Source of the DNA: Roseiarcus sp963832305
Lineage (GTDB): Bacteria > Pseudomonadota > Alphaproteobacteria > Rhizobiales > Beijerinckiaceae
NCBI GenBank assembly: GCA_963832305.1
Contig: CAWHTU010000018.1
Span: forward strand, 372,001-436,000
DNA: 64,000 nt
Direction of reading: 5' to 3'
A model generated the notes under the pieces. It searched no databases, was not told where the DNA came from, and saw only the letters and a list, made by a program, of their open reading frames with translations. The stretch's first letter is position 1, and the number at the start of each line of letters is the position of its first letter. Shown in pieces: positions 34,882 to 42,768 of this stretch. A program made the translations under genes and the position numbers.

Positions 34882-35307
34882 ATGTCCGACACGCTCGATC
34901 TGATTTTCTCAGCTTCCGGCCCGGAAGTCATTTTTGAGAATTTCGGCGATGAAATGGTTATCGCTAATTTGGAATCCGGGTTCTTCTACAGCATCGACGG
35001 CTCGGGCGCCGACATCTGGAACGCGCTCCTCGCCGGGCATACGGGACGGCAGTTCATCGCGGCCTCGAGAGCCGACAACGACGGGGCGGCGGCGATCGCC
35101 CGGTTCATCGCGGAACTCAGGAACGAGGGCCTTCTGGCGGAGACGGCCCGTACCGCCAAGTCGGACCCCATCGCGGTCGCCGCCTTCGCGCCCCCGTCGA
35201 TGCAGAAATTCGACGATCTGCAGGGCCTCCTGCTGGTCGACCCCATCCACGAAGCCTCGCCTGCCGGTTGGCCCTTCGTCCAGGCTTCGGACGAGTCGCG
35301 CGGCTGA
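34882..35307 (+). CDS. PqqD-like protein of an HprK-linked modification system
   Basis: The 141-residue product starts at ATG 34882 (AAGGGGCGC upstream). Residues 10-85 form a PqqD-like fold (RRE type): VIFENFGDEMVIANLES, the GFFYSIDGSGADIWNAL core and FIAELRNEGLLAE. PqqD folds bind precursor peptides for modifying enzymes. A second part (about 100-141) is a Pro-bordered tail with MQKFDDLQGLLLVDPIHE and AGWP, a pattern I associate with PqqD proteins of HprK-linked clusters; it might itself be a substrate. The next gene begins 1 bp after its stop. Confidence 0.85.
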   Translation: MSDTLDLIFSASGPEVIFENFGDEMVIANLESGFFYSIDGSGADIWNALLAGHTGRQFIAASRADNDGAAAIARFIAELRNEGLLAETARTAKSDPIAVAAFAPPSMQKFDDLQGLLLVDPIHEASPAGWPFVQASDESRG

Positions 35308-35308
35308 C

Positions 35309-36334
35309 ATGATCGAGGCGAAACGGGGCGGCGCCATTGCAGAAGCAGCGGTCTCGGATCTCGTCCGCGCGACGGCGGACCGGCCGTTCGCTGCAAGCCG
35401 GATCGTCGAGGTCGGCCCGCTGGCGATCGCGATTCACTTCGCGGACCACGACCTCGAAGCCATGTTCGCAAACGCCTTCTATCCGGCCCCCGCGACTGAG
35501 CGCGCGTCCTGGTCCCTTTTCGTCGTGGCCGCTGCGGGGGAGAATCCGCTTCCCTTGCCCGGTTTCAGCGCCGGCGAGCCGGATATGCGTCTCGTGGAGA
35601 GCGCCGACCGCTATTGTCTCTGGATGGGGCGGCATTCGCCATCTCTCTATGTCGTTGATCGGCCGACCCGCCGCGCCGTCTGTTGGGTCGCCGAGAAAAG
35701 CGCGATCAAGGCCTGGGAGCGCTCGCGCCCCTTCCTTCCCGCGCTCCAGGCGATGTTTGACGATTCCGCCTGGCTCGCCGTTCACGCCGCCGCGATCGCG
35801 ATTAAGGATCGGGCGATCCTGTTTGCCGGCCCCGGGCGCGCCGGCAAAACCACGCTCAGCCTTGCAGGCCTCAGCGCGGGCTGGCGCTTCATCGGAGATG
35901 ACTACGTGCTGGTCGACACGCGCGAAGAGGCGCCGGCTGTGGCGCCGCTATTCGCGACTGCGCGGCTGCGGGACGACATGGTTAACCGCTTTCCGAACCT
36001 TGCCGGAGCGTGCACGGCCATTTCGAACGACTTCGAGGAACGGCGCCACGAGTTGAGTTTGCGGGGCTTCCCCCAATTGCGCGGGGGCCCGGCCCGGCTC
36101 GAGCGTCTTCTCTTTCTCGAGCGAGGCGGACATCCGGCGCCCGACTTCGGCCCGATCCGGCGCTCGAAGGTTCTGGCCGCGATGGCGGCCAACACATTCA
36201 TCGCGACCCCTGGCGCCAAGGAGTCGCGGCTGCGGAAGTTGTCGCGCCTGTTGATGGCGGCGCCGGTCCTCGGGTTTGACCCGGGGCCGCGGATCGAGGA
36301 CGCGCTCGCTGCACTGAAGGCGGTCCTAAGATGA
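35309..36334 (+). CDS. HprK-related kinase
   Basis: The 341-residue protein has a C-terminal HPr-kinase-like domain with P-loop AGPGRAGKTTLSLAGL (about residues 172-187) and a following Asp-rich FIGDDYVLVD. The N-terminal 130 residues (VGPLAIAIHFADHDLEAMF, RRAVCWVAEKSAIK) resemble the receiver part of HprK-related kinase A. True HPr kinase phosphorylates Ser46 of HPr; related kinases in lasso-peptide and glycan clusters modify other substrates. No PTS gene lies here, and it sits directly after a PqqD-like gene and overlaps the next gene by 4 bp. Confidence 0.87.
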   Translation: MIEAKRGGAIAEAAVSDLVRATADRPFAASRIVEVGPLAIAIHFADHDLEAMFANAFYPAPATERASWSLFVVAAAGENPLPLPGFSAGEPDMRLVESADRYCLWMGRHSPSLYVVDRPTRRAVCWVAEKSAIKAWERSRPFLPALQAMFDDSAWLAVHAAAIAIKDRAILFAGPGRAGKTTLSLAGLSAGWRFIGDDYVLVDTREEAPAVAPLFATARLRDDMVNRFPNLAGACTAISNDFEERRHELSLRGFPQLRGGPARLERLLFLERGGHPAPDFGPIRRSKVLAAMAANTFIATPGAKESRLRKLSRLLMAAPVLGFDPGPRIEDALAALKAVLR

Positions 36335-37011
36335 GCGCCGCCCCGTCCAGCATCAGTGCGATAATACCGGTTCACAACGGGGCGCGTTTCCTTTCCGAGG
36401 CGCTACGCAGCGTAAAGGAGCAGAGGCTCCCCGCCGACGAGATCATCGTCGTCGACGACGGTTCGTCGGATGGCAGCGCGGACATCGTCCGGCGCGAGCA
36501 TCCCGACGCCGTCCTGATCCAGCAGCCGCGGGCGGGCGCCGCGGCGGCGCGCAATGCAGGGGCGCGGCGGGCGCGCTGCGAAGCGCTGGCGTTTCTCGAC
36601 CACGATGATCTCTGGCCGCCGGAACGCAACGCCGACCTGCTCAGAGCTTGGAGGGCGCATCCGGAGGCCGATGTCGTCTGCGGCGCGTTCCACCTGCTTG
36701 CAGAGCCCGGGCCGAGCGAGGACGAGCGGCTCAGGCGCGCTGAAGGCGGTCATGCGCCGTTCCTGGTCGGCGCGCTCATGATCCGCCGGCCCTGCTGGCT
36801 GGCCCTTGGCGGCATGCGGAGCGAACGCGACTATGCGGAAGATCTGGACCTCTATCTTCGTCTGAGCGAGGCCGGCGCGAACGTCCTTCGCATCGACTCC
36901 GTAACCCTGATCTATCGCATGCATGGCGCAAACCAGTCGCGAGCGGCCGCCCGCAACTCGAGCGCCTTGCTCTCGACACTTCGCGCGGCCGTTCTGCGCC
37001 GTCGGGCGTGA
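36331..37011 (+). CDS. Glycosyltransferase family 2 (first copy)
   Basis: The 226-residue enzyme has the GT-A fold of family 2: ISAIIPVHNGARFLSEAL at the start, EIIVVDDGSSDGS, and the metal-binding motif FLDHDDLW near residue 90. It ends IYRMHGANQSRAA, with the typical acceptor His. It would transfer a sugar from a nucleotide donor to an acceptor encoded or supplied by the cluster. It begins within the last codons of the kinase gene (ATGA overlap), indicating translational coupling, and is followed by another family-2 enzyme of low similarity after 13 bp. Confidence 0.9.
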   Translation: MSAAPSSISAIIPVHNGARFLSEALRSVKEQRLPADEIIVVDDGSSDGSADIVRREHPDAVLIQQPRAGAAAARNAGARRARCEALAFLDHDDLWPPERNADLLRAWRAHPEADVVCGAFHLLAEPGPSEDERLRRAEGGHAPFLVGALMIRRPCWLALGGMRSERDYAEDLDLYLRLSEAGANVLRIDSVTLIYRMHGANQSRAAARNSSALLSTLRAAVLRRRA

Positions 37012-37024
37012 CGCGGGGCTTCTG

Positions 37025-37717
37025 ATGCGCGTCTCCGTCCTTCTCGCCTGTTGGAACGCGGCGCCTTACGTCGGGGAGGCGGTGCAGTCGGTGCTGGACC
37101 AGCTTCCGGCGCCGCACGAGATCATCGCCGTCGACGACGGGTCGACGGATCTATCGGCCGCGGTTCTTGGCGGTTTCGGGACCCGGCTTGTTCTGATCCG
37201 GCAGCAGAATTTGGGGGTCGGCGCCGCGCTCAACCGCGCCGCCGGCGAGGCGACGGGCGACGCGCTCGCCTTCATCGACGCCGACGACTTATGGACGCCC
37301 GGAAAGCTCGCACGACAGACGCAAGCGCTGGCGGCGGATCCGGAGCTCGACGCCGTGTTCGGGTTTATGGAGACCTTTGCGAGCCCGGATCTGCCGGAGG
37401 ACGAAAGGTCGCGGCTGCGCATGCCGGAGCGGGCCGAGCCGGCCTTCACCAAGAACGGCATGCTTGTCCGCAGGACCGCTTTCAACCGCGTGGGTGGATT
37501 TGATCCTGCACGGCGCAACGCCGATTTTCTCGCCTGGTACGCTCGCGCGGTCGGCGAAGGTTTCCGATGGCGACTGGTAGAAGATGTCGTCTGCCGGCGC
37601 CGCCTTCACGCGCAAAACATGGGGCGGTTGGATCGGGATCGGCAGCGCCGCGACTATCTCTTGACGATGAAGGCGTTCCTGGACGCGAGGCGAGGGCCGC
37701 GCGTGGGAGCGTCATGA
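37025..37717 (+). CDS. Glycosyltransferase family 2 (second copy)
   Basis: The 230-residue product starts MRVSVLLACWNAAPYVGEAV and has EIIAVDDGSTDLSAAV and the metal site FIDADDLW, as in the first copy. Its C-terminal half (RTAFNRVGGFDPARRNADFLAWYARA) shows the GGFD-like acceptor loop. The two enzymes are paralogues of different length at their ends, so they probably add successive sugars. It overlaps the nucleotidyltransferase gene by 4 bp (ATGA). The start at 37025 is preferred because an upstream reading overlaps the first copy in another frame. Confidence 0.9.
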   Translation: MRVSVLLACWNAAPYVGEAVQSVLDQLPAPHEIIAVDDGSTDLSAAVLGGFGTRLVLIRQQNLGVGAALNRAAGEATGDALAFIDADDLWTPGKLARQTQALAADPELDAVFGFMETFASPDLPEDERSRLRMPERAEPAFTKNGMLVRRTAFNRVGGFDPARRNADFLAWYARAVGEGFRWRLVEDVVCRRRLHAQNMGRLDRDRQRRDYLLTMKAFLDARRGPRVGAS

Positions 37718-39687
37718 ACGGTGTCCCGCTGCCGGATCGCGCCCGCTGGCTGCTCGAAGCCTGCCTGAGAGATGACGATCGCGCGGTCGAGGCATTCGGC
37801 AAATGGCGGCGATTCGCCAATCCCGACCGGATGGAAGGACGGGAATTGCGCCTCACTCCGCTCCTGCACGCGAATATGAGGCGGATCGGCCTTTCTGACC
37901 AAAAGCTGGCGTGGATCGGGGGACAGGCAAAGCATATCTGGCTTACGAGCGCGCTTCGCCGCAAGAAGCTGCTGCCTGTCCTCGACAGCTTCGAAGGCGC
38001 GGGCGTCGATTGCGTCCTCATCAAAGGAGCGGCTCTGATCGCCCGCTTTCCCAAGGCGGTCGGAACCCGGCCCATGGGCGACTTCGATCTGCTCGTCCAC
38101 CGGTCCTCGGCTCTGCCGGCTATGGCGATCCTCAATGCGTCGGGATGGCGCGGAGCGATCGGGGCGGCGTTCTCGGAGGCCGACCTGAACCGCTATCATG
38201 CCGTGGGTTTGTGGGACCCGAGCGGCACCTGCGTCGATCTCCATTGGCGGCCGGCAGCCTCGATCGCAACTCTGCGGCACGCGGAAGGGGTGCGGGAGCG
38301 CGCGGTCGCCGGCGGCCTTGAAGGCAGGCCGGTTTTGGTCGCCTCCGCGACCGATCACCTGTTCATTCTCATGTGTCACGCGTTCCACGACGATCTGGAG
38401 CGGCGTAGCGATTGGGTCGCGGACGTCGATCTTCTCTTTCGCCTCGTTCCGCCCGAGGAGTGGGATTGGCGGCTCTTTCATCGGCTCGCAGAGGCGCACC
38501 AGCTCGACCGGTGGGTCCGAATGGCGCTCGCAACTACGCAGGCGATTACCGGGCGCCCGCCGCCGGGCGGCTCAAGGTTTCACAGAGCCGCGCCGACGTG
38601 GCGAGCGGTCTTGCAGGATCGGGAGATTCGGTCGCGCGGATTCCCGGCGTCCTCCTGGTTCGATCGAAAAGCGCGTTCGAACGGCCGCAAGGCGCGGGGC
38701 TTTCCGGGCAATGCGATCGATCGCACTCTTGAACCCGCGCGCGCTGTCGCGCTCGCTCTCGAGGGTCAGGCGCTGACTGGGGCCGGAACCGATCGCACGC
38801 GGAGGTTCGCGTTTCCCGAGACGATCATCTTTCTCGAAGGCTGGTCTTTTCCCGAGGATGGATGGCGATGGACCGAGGCGGACGTCTGCGTGTTCTGCGT
38901 TCCTGTTGCGCTCGGAAACGTCGGCGAGCCGTTTCAAATGCGGATGCGGCTCGCGGCTCTTCCTGAGCTTCGCGGCCGGCTGACGGCGCGGGCGTGGGCC
39001 GGCGGCGAGGTCGAGACCCTGGCTTTCCGAAACGCTCCCGACGCGGAGGTCTTCGTCGTGAGCGGCCGGCTGTTGCCGCGGACCGACGGCGAGGAAGGGG
39101 GCGCTCTTGGCGTGCTGTGGCTGCGCCTGGACGGCCTGTTCACTCCGGATGAACGGCTCGCCTTCAGTGATCTTCGCCGCCTCGGAGTGAGAGCCGACCA
39201 GATCGAAGCGCTCCTGGCGTCCGAGGTCGCGGCGCGGCTCCCGACGCTCGATCGTCCGCTGCCGCTCGGCGGCTCGGAGAGCGATCTCATGGCCTGGACC
39301 GGATGGGGCGCGCCGGAAGGCTTCGGGCGATGGACGGTCGGCGCGGAGTCGCGTCTCCGGTTCCGTCGGCCGAACGGGGGAGGCGGAGCGGTCGAAGCCG
39401 TCGCGATCGATGTCGCACAGGTTTTCAGCGCCGGCGGCCCGGTCGTCTTCGAGATCCAGGTCGGGTCCGAAGCGCCTGGCCGTTTTCAGTTTCCCGACGC
39501 GGCCGAGATCGGGCGAGGCCCCGCCCCGGGGGGCGTGGTGACAGCGCCCCTGCCGCCTTACGAAGCGGGTGACGCACAGGTCGAAATCAGCATCAGAGTT
39601 CGAGACCCGGCCTCGCCACATGAACTCGGCCTCGGCGACGATCGCCGGAAACTCGGCCTTGCCGTCAAATCGATCGCGCCGGCGTAA
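37714..39687 (+). CDS. Large nucleotidyltransferase-family protein with tandem C-terminal beta-domains
   Basis: The 657-residue protein starts at ATG 37714. Residues 1-250 match the uncharacterised nucleotidyltransferase family found beside HprK-related kinases: VLIKGAALIARFP, TRPMGDFDLLVHRS with the catalytic Asp pair, and VDLHWRPAAS. Residues about 285-365 are basic and low in complexity. Then come two similar beta-rich units: EGWSFPEDGWRWT (near 375) and TGWGAPEGFGRWT (near 529), each followed by about 120 residues; they resemble DUF7024-type domains seen in surface-glycan proteins. It ends the operon. The catalytic product and substrate are unknown. Confidence 0.8.
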   Translation: MNGVPLPDRARWLLEACLRDDDRAVEAFGKWRRFANPDRMEGRELRLTPLLHANMRRIGLSDQKLAWIGGQAKHIWLTSALRRKKLLPVLDSFEGAGVDCVLIKGAALIARFPKAVGTRPMGDFDLLVHRSSALPAMAILNASGWRGAIGAAFSEADLNRYHAVGLWDPSGTCVDLHWRPAASIATLRHAEGVRERAVAGGLEGRPVLVASATDHLFILMCHAFHDDLERRSDWVADVDLLFRLVPPEEWDWRLFHRLAEAHQLDRWVRMALATTQAITGRPPPGGSRFHRAAPTWRAVLQDREIRSRGFPASSWFDRKARSNGRKARGFPGNAIDRTLEPARAVALALEGQALTGAGTDRTRRFAFPETIIFLEGWSFPEDGWRWTEADVCVFCVPVALGNVGEPFQMRMRLAALPELRGRLTARAWAGGEVETLAFRNAPDAEVFVVSGRLLPRTDGEEGGALGVLWLRLDGLFTPDERLAFSDLRRLGVRADQIEALLASEVAARLPTLDRPLPLGGSESDLMAWTGWGAPEGFGRWTVGAESRLRFRRPNGGGGAVEAVAIDVAQVFSAGGPVVFEIQVGSEAPGRFQFPDAAEIGRGPAPGGVVTAPLPPYEAGDAQVEISIRVRDPASPHELGLGDDRRKLGLAVKSIAPA

Positions 39688-39742
39688 AGCGTCCGTTGCC
39701 AGGGGGCCGCTCGATTGGCCGATGGCATTGGAAACCCGCCGA

Positions 39743-40063
39743 TCATTGCTGCACCTGCACGGGCTCGCCGAGCTTTGCGACTGTGCCCGGAACGATCAGA
39801 AGGTACCGGCGCTGGACTTCACCCTCGCCGCGCACGGCCTGACGGATCGGACCAATCGCAGTGACGATGGCGGATCCGGCTGGGTTGGCGGTGAAGCCCT
39901 GCAACGGCTCAAGGACGCCCGCGCCGGAAGCCTCCCTTGAAAGCGCAAGAACGTAGGGCTTGCCGGGTTCGAGTCCGGTAACCGCCGGAGGCGCTATGTT
40001 TCGTTTCTCGTACCAACTTCCCGCCTTCGCGGCGGACGGAAAGGACCAACCAGCAGAATGACG
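39743..40063 (-). pseudogene. C-terminal part of a conserved exported protein, lacking a start
   Basis: The minus strand reads GSWYEKRNIAPPAVTGLEP, GKPYVLALSREASGAGVLE, QGFTANPAGSAIVTAIGPI and ends VAKLGEPVQVQQ before TGA at 39743. This resembles the C-terminal domain of a conserved hypothetical family (YVLALS...NPAGSAIV...GPIRQ). The frame opens directly after the TAG of the upstream DUF302 gene and contains no ATG, GTG or TTG in its first part, so it is either a 5'-truncated remnant or the read-through extension of that gene. I favour a remnant. Confidence 0.6.
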
Positions 40064-40519
40064 CTATTCGCCCGCGGCGGTCGCCAATGTCTCTACGACT
40101 GCGATATTCGGCAGAAGATTTTGCGGCAGGCCATGCCTGTCTTTCAGGTACTCGGCGCTGTTGTAAGAGATCCACACCTTTCCCTGCGGATCCTCAGCGA
40201 CCAGGATCTTCAGCGGAAGGTCGATCGCCACGCTCGGAGCCGCCAGCATCAGCGGCGTGCCGGCCTTCGGATTGCCGAAGATCAGGAGCTTGGTCGGAGG
40301 CATTTTCCGCCCTACCTTTTCCGCTTCGCCGCTGTGGTCGACCACCGCAAACAATGTCACGCCCTTGGACTGCAGGATGGTCTTCAATTTATCGACCGTC
40401 TGGTCCACGGAATGATGGCTCGGAATTTTGACGATCCCCTCTTCGTTCTGCACGGCAAGCGCCTCCGACGACAAGAGAACGGAAACCAATAACAGCAGTG
40501 CGGCCTGCCAATGTCTCAC
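40064..40519 (-). CDS. Exported DUF302 protein
   Basis: The 151-residue protein has a signal peptide (MRHWQAALLLLVSVLLSSEALA) and a DUF302 domain: IVKIPSHHSVDQTVDKLK, GVTLFAVVDHSGEAEKVG, PTKLLIFGNPKAGTPLM and LPLKILVAEDPQGKVWISY. DUF302 proteins are small periplasmic or cytosolic proteins of unknown function. The reading frame is open beyond its TAG stop into a gene remnant in the same frame. It lies between the inserted operon and psuG. Confidence 0.88.
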   Translation of the reverse strand: MRHWQAALLLLVSVLLSSEALAVQNEEGIVKIPSHHSVDQTVDKLKTILQSKGVTLFAVVDHSGEAEKVGRKMPPTKLLIFGNPKAGTPLMLAAPSVAIDLPLKILVAEDPQGKVWISYNSAEYLKDRHGLPQNLLPNIAVVETLATAAGE

Positions 40520-40595
40520 GACGCGCGCAGCGCGGTTCGGGAGCGGGGTGGCCGACTATTGCAACCTACAGAGTCCGCGGCGCGGTCGGGTCCAG

Positions 40596-41513
40596 TCACA
40601 GCCTCGCCAGCTCCCCCGCGGCCTGCGCGGCGAGCATGGCGTTGTTCCGGATCAGCGCGATGTTGGCCTCGAGGCTCTTGCCTTCGGTCAGTTCGACGAC
40701 GCGCTTCAGGAGGAACGGCGTCGCCTCCTTCTTGCCGACCCCTTGCGCCTTGGCTTCAGCCACCGCTTCGGCGATCCGTTCCTCGATCGCCGCCTGCTCG
40801 AGCGCGTGATCCTCCGGGATCGGGTTCGCGATCAGGAGGCCGCCGGGGCCGATCTCGCGCTGGAGGCGGATCATCCGGGCGAGATCATGGAGCCCGTCAC
40901 ATCGGTGTTCGAGTTTGAATCCGGATGACCGGGCGTAAAAAGCGGGGAATTCGTCGGTGCGGTAGCCAACGACCGCGACCCCTTGAGTTTCGAGGAACTC
41001 GAGCGTCTTTCCAATGTCGAGGATCGACTTCGCGCCGGCGCATACGACGGCGACGCGGGTGCGCGAAAGCTCTACCAGATCGGCCGAGATGTCGAATGTC
41101 TCCTCGGCGCCGCGATGGACGCCGCCAATTCCGCCGGTCGCGAAGATTTCGAGCCCCGCAAGGGAGGCGATGAACATTGTCGCCGCGACGGTGGTGCCCG
41201 CCGAGCCCTTGCGCGCCGCTACGAGCGCCAAGTCGCGCCGCGAGGCCTTGACGACGCCGCCGGTGAGTTCCCCAAGCCGCTCGACCTCCTGCCCGTCGAG
41301 GCCGACCCGAAAACGCCCGTCGATGACCGCGATCGTCGCCGGAACGGCTCCCATCTCGCGCACGGCCTCCTCGACGGATCGCGCCGTCTCGACATTGCGC
41401 GGATAGGGCATGCCATGAGTGATGATCGTCGATTCGAGCGCGACGATCGCCTGTTTGGCCGAGAGCGCGTCGGCGACCTCGGCGGAAAGATCCAGGAGAT
41501 CGGCGGCGCTCAT
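40596..41513 (-). CDS. psuG: Pseudouridine-5'-phosphate glycosidase
   Basis: The 305-residue enzyme has the PsuG pattern ALESTIITHGMPYPRN at residues 25-40, GGVVKASRRDLALVAARK and the metal-binding GTTVAATMFIASLAGLEIF, ending LLIANPIPEDHAL. It splits pseudouridine 5'-phosphate into uracil and ribose 5-phosphate, salvaging nucleosides from RNA turnover. In many Hyphomicrobiales a PfkB kinase gene follows directly; here the probable kinase lies 5.9 kb downstream beyond another operon. Full length, no anomaly. Confidence 0.96.
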   Translation of the reverse strand: MSAADLLDLSAEVADALSAKQAIVALESTIITHGMPYPRNVETARSVEEAVREMGAVPATIAVIDGRFRVGLDGQEVERLGELTGGVVKASRRDLALVAARKGSAGTTVAATMFIASLAGLEIFATGGIGGVHRGAEETFDISADLVELSRTRVAVVCAGAKSILDIGKTLEFLETQGVAVVGYRTDEFPAFYARSSGFKLEHRCDGLHDLARMIRLQREIGPGGLLIANPIPEDHALEQAAIEERIAEAVAEAKAQGVGKKEATPFLLKRVVELTEGKSLEANIALIRNNAMLAAQAAGELARL

Positions 41514-41706
41514 CGCTCGACACTTTCATCACGGGTGGCCGCGACCGGCCGCCGACGCGATTATCGGCAATCTCAGCTCAGGATCAATGGCCCCCGCGGA
41601 GCGGCTCCGATCGAGCCGGTCCGGTGATCGTAGGCAAGCGCAATTCGGTTGGCTCGCCAAACTGAACGCTGGTATGTTTTCCGGAATGCTCGATGAGGAA
41701 TGAGTA

Positions 41707-42768
41707 TTGCCTGAGGCGCAACAAACTGCGGCGCGTTCCGCTATTGGATCTCTGGCGCTGATCGCTGCGGTCGTTGCCTGCGCCGCCGCCGCGTTTGCCT
41801 ATACGGCGGGGTGGCTCTCGCCTGACCGCCTTACGCCCCACAGGCTCGTGGACGCCTTCACACCGCAGGGCGGCGAGCCGCCGCTTGGCCATCGCCGCAA
41901 TCACGCCAAGGGCGTCTGCTTCACCGGAACATTCGAGGCGAACGGCGCCGGTTCGGAGCTTTCTCGAGCTCAGGTGTTTGCGCAAGGCCAGTACCCCGTC
42001 CTCGGACGCTTCAATCTGGGCACGCCCAATCCGAACGCGGCGGATGCGACGGTGCGGGTACGCGGCCTCAGCCTCATCATCTCGACCCCGGACGGGCAGG
42101 AATGGCGCAGCGCCATGATCAATGCGCCGGTCTTCGCCGTCTCGACGCCGCAAGCGTTCTACGAGCTCCTGCTTGCCTCGGGCAGCAAGGACCCGAATGC
42201 GATGCCGAGTTTCGCCGGCGCCCATCCCGAAATCGCGAATTTCGCCGAATGGGCAAAGAGCGGGCCCTGGACCGGCAGCTACGCGGAAGAGCGGTTCAAC
42301 AGTCTCAACAGCTTTATATTCACCGACAATTCGGGCGCCGAGCATGCGGTGCGATGGTCGCTCACTCCCGCAGCGCAGCCGGTCGCCGTCTCGCCCGAAG
42401 AGCTCGCCAAGCGCGGACCGGACGTCCTCGAGCGGGAAATCGCCGAGCGGATTCGCGGCGGGCCGCTGCGCTGGACCTGGTCGGTGACCATCGCCAATCC
42501 CGGCGATCCGACAGCGGACCCGACCAAGGCTTGGCCGGAAGACCGTCGCACAATCGAGGTCGGCGCGCTGATCGTGAAGGAGATCGAGGCCGAGGCCGAC
42601 GGCCCGTGCCGCGACGTCAACTTCGATCCCACCGTCCTGCCGAACGGCATACGCACATCGGACGATCCGTTCCCGGCGGCGCGGTCGGCGGCCTATGCGA
42701 GATCCTACGACTTGCGCACGGCGGAGGCGAAGGACTATCCCCGAACCGCGGCCGGAGCGAGCCAATGA
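41707..42768 (+). CDS. Membrane-anchored catalase-family peroxidase (SrpA-like)
   Basis: The 353-residue protein starts at TTG 41707, with GATGAGGAATG ahead of it. An N-terminal hydrophobic segment (IGSLALIAAVVACAAAAFAY) exports or anchors it. The catalase core is recognisable in GHRRNHAKGVCFTGTFEANG with the distal His, in GRFNLGTPNPNAADAT, and in the haem-side AYARSYDLRTAEAKDYP. Short SrpA-like members act as periplasmic peroxidases. The following cytochrome b561 gene overlaps it by 4 bp and may supply electrons. Confidence 0.88.
   Translation: MPEAQQTAARSAIGSLALIAAVVACAAAAFAYTAGWLSPDRLTPHRLVDAFTPQGGEPPLGHRRNHAKGVCFTGTFEANGAGSELSRAQVFAQGQYPVLGRFNLGTPNPNAADATVRVRGLSLIISTPDGQEWRSAMINAPVFAVSTPQAFYELLLASGSKDPNAMPSFAGAHPEIANFAEWAKSGPWTGSYAEERFNSLNSFIFTDNSGAEHAVRWSLTPAAQPVAVSPEELAKRGPDVLEREIAERIRGGPLRWTWSVTIANPGDPTADPTKAWPEDRRTIEVGALIVKEIEAEADGPCRDVNFDPTVLPNGIRTSDDPFPAARSAAYARSYDLRTAEAKDYPRTAAGASQ

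Noticed and set aside
39958..39980. Sequence GGGTTCGAGTCCGG, which looks like a tRNA T-arm
   Set aside because: No acceptor, D-arm or anticodon arm can be folded around it. The minus strand encodes a conserved-looking protein stretch (TGLEPGKPYVLAL), so the resemblance is chance.
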